The notes below the pieces were generated by a model. That model was not told the DNA's origin. It worked only from the letters and a program-made list of their open reading frames with translations, and ran no database searches. The translations under genes and the position numbers were made by a program. Positions 50,282 through 57,913 of a stretch of DNA of 64,000 bases are shown here, piece by piece. Origin of the DNA: Streptomyces qinglanensis (GTDB lineage Bacteria > Actinomycetota > Actinomycetes > Streptomycetales > Streptomycetaceae); the NCBI RefSeq assembly GCF_900111245.1, contig NZ_FOGO01000006.1:248001-312000 (forward strand), written 5' to 3'. How positions within the stretch are numbered: the first letter of the stretch is position 1; every line of letters starts with the position of its first letter.

Positions 50282-52516
50282 GTGCTCGACCGCATAGCCG
50301 ACCTGACCTACCGCAGAGCACGAACCGTGCTCCTGCTCTCCCTGCTGGCCGTCGTGGCCCTGGCCGCCGTCGGCTTCGGAGCCTTCGGCAAACTCCAGGG
50401 CGGCGGGTTCGACGACCCCGACTCGCCCTCCTCGCGCGCCGCCGCGCTGATCGACGAGAAGTTCCACGGCGAGGACAACCTGGTCCTCCTCGTCCGCGCC
50501 AAGGGCGGCGACCTCGACGCGCCCGGCGCCGAGCAGGCCGGCCGGAAGCTGACCCGCGGACTGCGCGAGGAGCCCGGCGTCTCGCAGGTCACCTCCTACT
50601 GGGCGCCCGGCGGGGCGGCACTCACCTCCCGCGACGGCGCACAGGCGCTGGTCCTCGCACACATGGACCAGAACGACACCGAGCGGGTCACCGAGGTGAC
50701 CGAAGCGTGGACGGGCGACCGCGGCGCGGTCACGGTCCGCGCGGGCGGCGGGGCCGCACTGAACGAGCAGGTCAACGCGCAGGTCTCCGAGGACCTCGCG
50801 GTGGCCGAGGGGATCGCCGTACCCGTGACCCTGGTCCTGCTCATCCTCGCCTTCGGCAGCGTCGTCGCCGCACTGCTGCCGCTGGCCATCGGGCTCGTGG
50901 CGATCCTGGGCACCTTCGCGGAGCTGTACGTCCTCGGCAGTGTCACGGACGTCTCGGTCTTCGCGGTCAACCTCACCACCGCGCTGGGACTCGGCCTGGG
51001 CATCGACTACGGGCTGCTGCTCGTCAGCCGCTTCCGCGAGCGGCTCGGCGCCGGGGACGACACGGCGCAGGCGCTCCGCACCACCGTCCGCACGGCGGGA
51101 CGTACCGTGCTCTTCTCCGCCTCGACCGTCGTGGCGGCCCTCGCCGCCCTGCTGCTCTTCCCGCCGTTCTTCCTGCGCTCCTTCGCCTACGCGGGCATCG
51201 GAGTGGTGGCCATCGCCGCACTCTCGGCACTGTTCCTGGTCCCGGCGCTGCTGGCGGTGCTCGGGCACCGCGTGAACAACGGCCGGCTGCCGTGGGCGGA
51301 CGCGGTGCGCAAGCCGGAAGCTCCGCTGTGGGGCCGGATGGCCCGCACCGTGATGCGGCGCCCGGCGCTGACCGCACTGCCGGTACTGGCCGTACTGCTG
51401 CTAGCCGCGAGCCCGCTGCTGGGCGCCACCTTCGGCACGCCGGACACCCGGGTGCTGCCCGAGAGCGCCGAGAGCCGCCAGGTCTCCACAGCGCTGCAGC
51501 AGGACTTCGCGGGCAACGACGCGGCAGGCATCTCCGTGGTCACCCGGGGCCGCGCCGACGCGCAGGCCGTGGACGCGTACGCCGCACGCCTCTCCCGGCT
51601 GGAGGGCGTCACCCGCGTCCAGGCGGCGACGGGCACCTACGCGCAGGGCCGCGCCGTGCGCGGCCCCGGAAAGGCGGGCCCCGCGTTCGAGGAGGACGGC
51701 ATCCACCGGCTGTCCGTCACCTCGCGCCTGACCCCGGCCTCCGGACCGGCGCAGGACCTGGTGCGGGAGATCCGCGGCACGGCCGGGCCGGGCGGGACCG
51801 GGACGCTGGTGGGCGGCCAGGACGCACAGTTGATCGACTCCAAGGCCGCCATCGCCGACAAGCTGCCCGCTGCCGTGGCCTGGGTGATCGGCTCCACCTT
51901 CGTCCTGCTGTTCCTGTTCACCGGCAGCATCCTGCAGCCGCTGCGCGCCCTGGTGCTCAACGCGGTCAGCCTGACCGCCTCGATCGGCGCGATGGTGTGG
52001 ATCTTCCAGGACGGCCACCTGTCCTCGCTGCTGGGCTTCACCGCGATGCCGATGGACACCTCCATGACGGTGCTGATGTTCTGCATCGTCTTCGGCCTCT
52101 CCATGGACTACGAGGTCTTCGTCACCAGCCGCATCAAGGAGCTGCACGACGCCGGCGCCGACCACCGCGAGGCGGTGACCGGCGGCCTCTCGCGCACCGG
52201 ACGGATCGTGACCATGGCGGCGGGGCTGCTGGCGGTCAGCTTCTTCGCCTTCGCCACCAGCAAGGTCTCCTTCATCCAGATGTTCGGCCTCGGCAGCGGC
52301 CTGGCCATCCTGATCGACGCCGTCGCGGTGCGCGGCGTGCTGGTGCCCGCCGCCATGCGGCTGCTGGGGCGCTCGGCCTGGTACGCGCCCGGCCCACTGC
52401 GGCGGCTGCACGCCAGGGTGGGGCTGAGCGAGGCCGCGGACGAGCCCGAAGCGGCCGGGCCGCACCGCGAGGGGCCGGGCGAGCGGGAGCCGGAGCCGAC
52501 CCGCACCGGAGTGTGA
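50282..52516 (+). CDS. MMPL-family (RND-like) transporter
   Basis: A 744-residue membrane protein with two halves, each a TM helix, an outer loop and five TM helices. The conserved Asp-Tyr pairs of the MMPL proton relay are GLGIDYGLLL near 240 and FGLSMDYEVFVTSR near 606. GTG 50282 behind GGGGGA gives a normal N-terminus (LDRIADLTYRRARTVLLLSLL). MMPL proteins export lipids, drugs or peptidic compounds across the membrane. Controlled presumably by the divergent TetR gene. Confidence 0.93.
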   Translation: MLDRIADLTYRRARTVLLLSLLAVVALAAVGFGAFGKLQGGGFDDPDSPSSRAAALIDEKFHGEDNLVLLVRAKGGDLDAPGAEQAGRKLTRGLREEPGVSQVTSYWAPGGAALTSRDGAQALVLAHMDQNDTERVTEVTEAWTGDRGAVTVRAGGGAALNEQVNAQVSEDLAVAEGIAVPVTLVLLILAFGSVVAALLPLAIGLVAILGTFAELYVLGSVTDVSVFAVNLTTALGLGLGIDYGLLLVSRFRERLGAGDDTAQALRTTVRTAGRTVLFSASTVVAALAALLLFPPFFLRSFAYAGIGVVAIAALSALFLVPALLAVLGHRVNNGRLPWADAVRKPEAPLWGRMARTVMRRPALTALPVLAVLLLAASPLLGATFGTPDTRVLPESAESRQVSTALQQDFAGNDAAGISVVTRGRADAQAVDAYAARLSRLEGVTRVQAATGTYAQGRAVRGPGKAGPAFEEDGIHRLSVTSRLTPASGPAQDLVREIRGTAGPGGTGTLVGGQDAQLIDSKAAIADKLPAAVAWVIGSTFVLLFLFTGSILQPLRALVLNAVSLTASIGAMVWIFQDGHLSSLLGFTAMPMDTSMTVLMFCIVFGLSMDYEVFVTSRIKELHDAGADHREAVTGGLSRTGRIVTMAAGLLAVSFFAFATSKVSFIQMFGLGSGLAILIDAVAVRGVLVPAAMRLLGRSAWYAPGPLRRLHARVGLSEAADEPEAAGPHREGPGEREPEPTRTGV

Positions 52517-52534
52517 CCCGCGCCTGAGCACAGC

Positions 52535-52580
52535 GCAGCGGCCCCCGTACCCGGCAGGCGCCGGGTACGGGGGCCGCTGC
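52535..52580. terminator. 21-bp hairpin terminator
   Basis: Perfect 21-bp arms (52535-52555 and 52560-52580) with the loop AGGC, 18 nt after the MMPL stop and facing the convergent ABC ATPase gene. Long GC-rich stem without T-run, probably bidirectional. Confidence 0.85.
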
Positions 52581-52591
52581 CGCGGAAGGCC

Positions 52592-52619
52592 GCCCGGCGG
52601 GGCCGGTGCCCCGCCGGGC
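52592..52619. terminator. second tandem hairpin terminator
   Basis: Perfect 12-bp arms (52592-52603 and 52608-52619) with the loop CGGT, 11 nt after the previous hairpin and just before the end of the convergent ABC ATPase gene. Confidence 0.75.
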
Positions 52620-52630
52620 CGGTGCCCCGA

Positions 52631-53470
52631 CTACTTGCTGGTGAACTTCTCGTACTCCTTGAGGACCTCTTCGGTGGGTCCGTCGAGCAGCAGTTCGCCC
52701 TTCTCCAGCCACAGCACCCGCTCGCACGTGTCGCGGATGGACTTGTTGTTGTGGCTGACGAGGAAGACCGTCCCGGCGTCCTTGCGCAGCTCGCGGATGC
52801 GGGCCTCGGAGCGCTTCTGGAACCTCTTGTCACCGGTGGCCAGCGCCTCGTCGATCATGAGGACGTCGTGGTTCTTGGCCGCCGCGATGGAGAAGCGCAG
52901 CCGCGCGGCCATGCCGGAGGAGTAGGTGCGCATCGGGAGGGTGATGAAGTCGCCCTTCTCGTTGATGCCGGAGAAGTCGACGATGCCCTGGTAGCGGTGC
53001 TGGATCTCCTCCCGCGACATCCCCATCGCCAGCCCGCCGAGGACGACGTTCCGCTCCCCGGTCAGGTCGTTCATCATGGCCGCGTTGACCCCCAGCAGCG
53101 AGGGCTGGCCGTCGGTGTAGACCTTGCCGCTCTCCGCGGGCAGCAGCCCCGCGATGGCCTTGAGCAGCGTGGACTTGCCCGAGCCGTTGGAGCCGATGAG
53201 GCCGATGGCCTGGCCCCGGTAGGCGGTGAAGCTGACACCCCGCACCGCGTGCACCTCGCGCATCCCGCCGCCCGGCTTGCGGCGCACGATGCGGTTGAGG
53301 GCCGCGGTGGCGCTGCCCTTCCCCTTGGAGCCGCCGTAGACGCGGTAGACGATGTGCAGGTCCTCGGCGATGACGGTCGGCACCCAGGGGCCGGGGGTCT
53401 GCTCCGCCTCGGCCTCGGTCTTGGTGCCGGCGGGTGCTCCGCTCTGCTCGGTCTGCTCAGCCACGGCCAT
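52631..53470 (-). CDS. polysaccharide/teichoic-acid ABC exporter ATPase (TagH-like)
   Basis: A 279-residue ABC ATPase. Walker A is GSNGSGKST near 93, the signature is YSSGMAARL near 190 and Walker B is VLMIDEALATGD near 208. The ALATGD form and the loop preceding Walker A are typical of TagH/Wzt exporters. ATG 53470 follows GGAGGAG and overlaps the permease stop by 14 nt. With the permease it should move a lipid-linked polymer or glycolipid across the membrane. No C-terminal sugar-recognition domain is present. Confidence 0.92.
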   Translation of the reverse strand: MAVAEQTEQSGAPAGTKTEAEAEQTPGPWVPTVIAEDLHIVYRVYGGSKGKGSATAALNRIVRRKPGGGMREVHAVRGVSFTAYRGQAIGLIGSNGSGKSTLLKAIAGLLPAESGKVYTDGQPSLLGVNAAMMNDLTGERNVVLGGLAMGMSREEIQHRYQGIVDFSGINEKGDFITLPMRTYSSGMAARLRFSIAAAKNHDVLMIDEALATGDKRFQKRSEARIRELRKDAGTVFLVSHNNKSIRDTCERVLWLEKGELLLDGPTEEVLKEYEKFTSK

Positions 53471-54410
53471 AACGCTCCTCCGCCTTCCAGAAGAAAACAA
53501 ATCCGCCGACGCCGACGAGCACCGCCCAGCCGAGGGCGAGGGCCCAGACGTGCGGGGGGAGCTGGTCACTGGGGTACGCGTCGATGAGCGAGAACCGCAT
53601 CAGGTCCATGTAGACGGCGGCGGGGTTGGCCTGCAGGAGATCGCTGACCCAGCCCGGTGCGTGCGCCCGGTTCTCCAGCATGTACTTCAGGGGGAACATC
53701 ACGCCCGACCCGTACATCCACGTACGGGTGATGAAGGGCATGAGCTGCGCCAGGTCCGGCGTCCTGCTGCCGAGCCGGGCCAGGATCAGCGCGAGTCCGG
53801 TGTTGAAGACGAACTGGAAGGCCAGTGCGGGTACCACCAGCAGCCAGGAGAACTGCGGCAGCTTGCCGAACCCGAGCAGGATGACGACCAGCACGATCAT
53901 CGAGTAGAGGAGCTGCTGGAGCTGCTGCAGCGCCACCGAGATCGGCAGCGCGGCGCGCGGGAAGTGCAGCGCGCGCACCAGCCCGAGGTTGGAGGAGATC
54001 GCCCGGACGCCGGTGAGCACCGAGGTCTGGGTGAAGGTGAAGACGAACACCCCGGTGATCAGGAACGGGATGTAGTTCTCCTGACCGCCCGGGGTGCCCT
54101 TCCGGCCGCCCAGCAGCAGGCCGAAGATGAAGTAGTAGACGGCCGCGTTCAGCAGCGGCGTGGCGACCTGCCACAACTGGCCCAGCTTCGCCTGGCTGTA
54201 CTGTGCCGTCAGCTTCGCCCGGGAGAAGGCGAGAATGAAGTGCCGCCGGGCCCAGAGCTGCCGTACGTAGTCGGGCAGCGAAGGGCGCGCTCCGCTGACC
54301 GACAGCCCGTACTTGGCCGCGAGTTCGGCCGGAGTCAGCCGGTCGTCCAGTGACGGCGGAGGCAGTACGCCGACCGACTTGTCGGCACTGTCGTGGGTTT
54401 TCTCGCTCAC
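53457..54410 (-). CDS. ABC-2 type exporter permease (TagG-like)
   Basis: A 317-residue permease with about six TM helices after a cytoplasmic N-terminus. The TagG/Wzm motif RAKLTAQYSQAKLGQLWQVATPLL lies near 65-88, and TM segments follow at about 90-110, 120-145 and beyond. GTG 54410 is used; a GTG ten codons upstream is possible, and neither has a strong ribosome site. Partner of the TagH-like ATPase just downstream; last two genes of the envelope operon. Confidence 0.9.
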   Translation of the reverse strand: MSEKTHDSADKSVGVLPPPSLDDRLTPAELAAKYGLSVSGARPSLPDYVRQLWARRHFILAFSRAKLTAQYSQAKLGQLWQVATPLLNAAVYYFIFGLLLGGRKGTPGGQENYIPFLITGVFVFTFTQTSVLTGVRAISSNLGLVRALHFPRAALPISVALQQLQQLLYSMIVLVVILLGFGKLPQFSWLLVVPALAFQFVFNTGLALILARLGSRTPDLAQLMPFITRTWMYGSGVMFPLKYMLENRAHAPGWVSDLLQANPAAVYMDLMRFSLIDAYPSDQLPPHVWALALGWAVLVGVGGFVFFWKAEERYGRG

Positions 54411-54476
54411 GTTGGAAACTTTCGTCCTCACACTGCGCAAGTGGATCCGGGGCTGATGCTCGCAGGGACGAGCTTG

Positions 54477-55349
54477 TCAGATCACGGGCGGGCGTCCCAG
54501 CCGCGTCAGACGCCATACCGTACGCCACCGCATCGGCCTGCGCCTGCCCGCGGGCGTGGTCCAGCCCTCCTTGAAACCGCCCAGCCAGGCACGCAGCGCG
54601 GGCATGGAGGGGCGGCGGGCGAGCGTCAGCAGCAGCCATACGGTCAGGTACACGGGGACCAGCGGCGCGGGCAGGTTGCGGCGCGCGAGCCAGACCCGGT
54701 TGCGGGCGACCATCCGGTGGTAGACCGCGTGCCTGCTGGGGGCCGTGGTCGGGTGGTGCAGCACCATGTCGGCGCGGTACTCGATGCCCCAGCCGGCGTC
54801 CAGGGCGCGCCATGCCAGGTCGGTCTCCTCGTGCGCGTAGAAGAACTCGTCCGGCAGCCCGCCGACTTCCGCCAGCACCCGGGTGCGCACCGCGTTGGCG
54901 CCGCCCAGGAAGGTGGTGACCTTGGAGGAGCGCAGCGGGTCGGAGGCGCGCAGCCGGGGCACGTGCCGACGCTGGGTGACGCCGGTGTCCGGGTCGGCGA
55001 TGCGGAAGGTGACGATGCCCAGCCCCGGGTCGGCCTCGAACGCCTCGCGCACCAGTTCGGCCGTGTCGGTCGAGGGCAGCAGCCCGTCGTCGTCCAGGAA
55101 GAGCAGCGCGTCCACCTCGCCGCCCGACGGCCCGAACGCCTCGATGCCGACATTCCGCCCACCGGGGATGCCGAGATTTTCCGGAAGCTCGACCGTCCGT
55201 ACACCCTCCGGCAGCGCGGGCAACGGCGCGCCGTTACCCACCACGACCACCTCGACCGGTTCGCCCTCCTGATCGGCGACCGACTGCAGCAGCGCGCGCA
55301 GCTCCTCGGGACGGTTGCCCATCGTGAGCACGACGGCACCCAGACGCAT
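54477..55349 (-). CDS. family 2 glycosyltransferase
   Basis: A 290-residue GT-A enzyme starting MRLGAVVLTMGNRPEELRALL. The nucleotide-sugar/metal site is FLDDDGLLPS near 93, then FLGGANAVRTRVLAEVGGLPDEFFYAHEETDLAWR near 146-180, as in GT2 rhamnosyl/galactofuranosyl-type enzymes. Two C-terminal hydrophobic stretches may anchor it. It probably decorates the lipid- or polyol-phosphate product made by the neighbouring enzymes before export. Donor and acceptor unknown. Confidence 0.9.
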   Translation of the reverse strand: MRLGAVVLTMGNRPEELRALLQSVADQEGEPVEVVVVGNGAPLPALPEGVRTVELPENLGIPGGRNVGIEAFGPSGGEVDALLFLDDDGLLPSTDTAELVREAFEADPGLGIVTFRIADPDTGVTQRRHVPRLRASDPLRSSKVTTFLGGANAVRTRVLAEVGGLPDEFFYAHEETDLAWRALDAGWGIEYRADMVLHHPTTAPSRHAVYHRMVARNRVWLARRNLPAPLVPVYLTVWLLLTLARRPSMPALRAWLGGFKEGWTTPAGRRRPMRWRTVWRLTRLGRPPVI

Positions 55350-55366
55350 GGCTTTCCCGCCCCCCG

Positions 55367-56146
55367 TCACTTCAGCCTGCTCGAGGCCAGGATGGACACC
55401 AGGTGCAGCAGCGTCTGGAGCACCGCGATGGCGGCGAGGACCACGACGCCGAGCCGGGTGAAGAACAGATCGCCGCGGATCTGGTCCACGATCGCGAGCA
55501 CGAGGATCAGCAGCGATGCCTCGATCCCCAGGACCAGCCGGTGGAACTTGAGCGCGGCGGCCGCCCGGCGCGCCAGCGCGAGACCCGAGGAGCGCGGCTC
55601 GGCGGCCGACTCCTGGACCGGCGGCAGCCCGCCCTGGTGCCGGGCGACCCCGACCAGGTCGGACTCCGCCTTGATCAGGATGGCGCCGAGTGCGGCCAGC
55701 GTGCCGAGGAAGGCCCACAGCCAGTCGATCCGGCCGCCGCCCCACAGGTCGGCGGCGCGCAGCCCGAAGCCGACCAGCACCGCGGCGTCGCACAGGTAGG
55801 CCCCGACCCGGTCCAGGTACACCCCGCCCAGCGAGAACTGCTGCTTCCAGCGGGCCACCTCTCCGTCGACGCAGTCCAGCAGCAGGTAGAGCTGGACCAT
55901 CACCACGCCCAGGACCGCGCCGGCGACCCCCGGGAGCAGCAGCGCGGGCAGCGCCAGCACCCCGGCGAGGGTCATCACGTAGGTGAGCTGGTTGGGGGTG
56001 ACCCGGGTGTTCACCAGGTGCCGGTCGACGCGCAGCGAGAGTTCGCGCATGTAGAGCCGGCCCGCCCAGTGCTCGCCGCTCCGCCGGTCCTTCACCCCGG
56101 CGGGGTGAACGACCGGCCGGAGTTCAGCTACCGATGGTTTGTGCAT
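55367..56146 (-). CDS. CDP-alcohol phosphatidyltransferase-family protein (last Asp missing)
   Basis: A 259-residue membrane protein with about six TM helices. The family signature is DCVDGEVAR (D1xxD2GxxAR) near residue 92, then GVYLDRVGA: D3 is present but the fourth Asp, the usual catalytic base (GxxxDxxxD), is Ala. Enzymes of this family move a phospho-alcohol from a CDP-alcohol to another hydroxyl. The start overlaps the dehydrogenase-like gene by 23 nt. The substitution may mean altered chemistry or an inactive partner. Confidence 0.85.
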   Translation of the reverse strand: MHKPSVAELRPVVHPAGVKDRRSGEHWAGRLYMRELSLRVDRHLVNTRVTPNQLTYVMTLAGVLALPALLLPGVAGAVLGVVMVQLYLLLDCVDGEVARWKQQFSLGGVYLDRVGAYLCDAAVLVGFGLRAADLWGGGRIDWLWAFLGTLAALGAILIKAESDLVGVARHQGGLPPVQESAAEPRSSGLALARRAAAALKFHRLVLGIEASLLILVLAIVDQIRGDLFFTRLGVVVLAAIAVLQTLLHLVSILASSRLK

Positions 56147-57188
56147 AGTCCGCGTACGCGTCCCTGATCTGGTCGGTGGACAGGTCGAGGTGTTCCAGGA
56201 TCGTGTACCGCCCGGGGCGGGTCTGCGGCGCGTACGCGACCGCCTCGACGAACTCGTCGGGGTCGAAGCCGATGTCGGCGGGCAGCACCGGCAGCTCGTG
56301 CCGCCGCAGCACCTCCACCATCAGCTTGGCCGTGTCCTTGTCCCCGCGCAGATAGGTGGCGAAGGCCGCGCCCAGGCCGCACTGCTCGCCGTGCGGCGCT
56401 GCCCGCCGCGGGTACAGCAGGTCGAAGGCGTGGTTGATCTCGTGGCAGGCGCCGGACGCGGGGCGGCTGTCCCCGGCGACCGACATCGAGATGCCGGTCA
56501 GCACCAGCCCCTCGGCCAGCACCTGGAGGAAGCCGTCGTCGCTGACGTCCCCCGGGTGGTGCAGGATCGCCTCGCCGGCCTGCCGGGCCATGGCCGCGGC
56601 CAGCCCGTCGATGTCCTCTCCGCGGACCTCGTGCCCCAGCTCCCAGTCCTTGACGGCCGAGATGTTGGAGATGACGTCGCCGATACCGGAGCGGATGTAG
56701 CGCTCGGGTGCCTCGCGGATCACGTCGAGGTCGATGACGACGGCGATCGGGTTGGGCACCCCGTAGGAGCCGCGTCCCGCGTCGTTGTCGAGGGTGGCGA
56801 CCGGGGAGCACAGACCGTCGTGCGACAGGTTCGTCGCGACCGCCACCAGCGGCAGTCCGATGCGGGCCGCCGCGTACTTCGCACAGTCGATGATCTTGCC
56901 GCCGCCGAGCCCGACCACCGCGTCGTAGCGGCCGGAGGACTTCATGGCGTCGGCCAGCTCGACCGCGTCGTCGATGGTGCCGCCGCCCACCTCGTACCAG
57001 GAGGCGTTGGGCAGCAGCGGCGCGAACCTCTCGCGCAGCGCGGCCCCGGAGCCGCCGCTGATGGCGAAGGCGAGCTTGCCGTTGGTGGAGATCCGCTGAT
57101 CGGCCAACAGGCCCGCCAGGTCGTCCAGTGCGCCGCGGCTGATGTCCACGACGACCGGCGACGGAATGAGGCGGGTCAGTACTGGCAT
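56124..57188 (-). CDS. iron-containing alcohol dehydrogenase, glycerol-1-phosphate dehydrogenase-like
   Basis: A 354-residue dehydrogenase of the AraM/EgsA class. The NAD(P) loop is GLGGGKIIDCAKYAA near 94. Metal ligands appear as the Asp in NLSHDG near 123, the His in CHEINHAFD near 246 and the His in PHGEQCG near 263. Relatives reduce dihydroxyacetone phosphate to sn-glycerol-1-phosphate, the archaeal lipid backbone. Here it sits between a nucleotidyltransferase and a CDP-alcohol transferase, suggesting it makes the polyol phosphate they activate and transfer. ATG 57188 overlaps the upstream gene by 13 nt. Confidence 0.87.
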   Translation of the reverse strand: MPVLTRLIPSPVVVDISRGALDDLAGLLADQRISTNGKLAFAISGGSGAALRERFAPLLPNASWYEVGGGTIDDAVELADAMKSSGRYDAVVGLGGGKIIDCAKYAAARIGLPLVAVATNLSHDGLCSPVATLDNDAGRGSYGVPNPIAVVIDLDVIREAPERYIRSGIGDVISNISAVKDWELGHEVRGEDIDGLAAAMARQAGEAILHHPGDVSDDGFLQVLAEGLVLTGISMSVAGDSRPASGACHEINHAFDLLYPRRAAPHGEQCGLGAAFATYLRGDKDTAKLMVEVLRRHELPVLPADIGFDPDEFVEAVAYAPQTRPGRYTILEHLDLSTDQIRDAYADYAQTIGS

Positions 57189-57913
57189 GCGATCTCCCGA
57201 CCCTTGGCGAGGTCGTCGTGGTTGTCGATCTCGACCCACTTGACGTCGCCGATCGGGGCGATGTCGACCTTGAAGCCGCGGTTGACCAGCTCCTGGTAGC
57301 CGTCCTCGTAGTAGAGCTGCGGGTCGCGCTCGAAGGTGGCCTTCAGCGCGTCGGCCAGCTCGGCGCCGGCCTCCGGCTCGATCAGGGTGAGCCCGATGTA
57401 CTCGCCGGTGGCCTCGGCGGGGTCCATCAGCTTGGTGATGCGCTGGACGCCCTTGGCCGGGTCGACGACGACCTTCATCTCCTCGTCGGCGAGGTCCTTG
57501 ACCGTGTCCAGGGCGAGGATGATCTTCTTGCCGTCGCCGCGCGCCTCCAGCAGCGTCTGCTCCACCGAGACGGGGTGCACGGTGTCGCCGTTGGCGAGCA
57601 GCACACCCTCCTTGAAGACCTCGCGGGCGCAGTAGAGGGAGTAGGCGTTGTTCCACTCCTCGGCCTTGTCGTTGTCGATCAGACGGAGCTTGACGCCGTG
57701 CTCGGCCTCCAGCTCGGCCTGCCGCTCGTAGACGGCCTCCTTGCGGTAGCCCACGACGACCGCGACGTCGGTGAGACCGACCTGGGCGAAGTTGGCCAGG
57801 GCGATGTCGAGCACGGTGGTGTCCCCGTCCACGGGCACCAGGGCCTTGGGCAGGGTGTCGGTGTAGGGGCGCAGACGCCGTCCGGCGCCGGCAGCCAGCA
57901 CGAGGCCGATCAT
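57176..57913 (-). CDS. nucleotidyltransferase (CTP:polyol/choline-phosphate type)
   Basis: A 245-residue NTP transferase. The nucleotide loop is LAAGAGRRLRPYTDTLPKALVPV (about 5-27). The EWNNAYSLYCAREVF segment near 86 and the metal site NGD near 108 resemble LicC/phosphocholine and inositol-phosphate cytidylyltransferases more than sugar-1-P enzymes. The likely product is a CDP-alcohol for the neighbouring CDP-alcohol phosphotransferases. Start overlaps the upstream stop (ATGA); tightly coupled operon. Confidence 0.87.
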   Translation of the reverse strand: MIGLVLAAGAGRRLRPYTDTLPKALVPVDGDTTVLDIALANFAQVGLTDVAVVVGYRKEAVYERQAELEAEHGVKLRLIDNDKAEEWNNAYSLYCAREVFKEGVLLANGDTVHPVSVEQTLLEARGDGKKIILALDTVKDLADEEMKVVVDPAKGVQRITKLMDPAEATGEYIGLTLIEPEAGAELADALKATFERDPQLYYEDGYQELVNRGFKVDIAPIGDVKWVEIDNHDDLAKGREIACQY

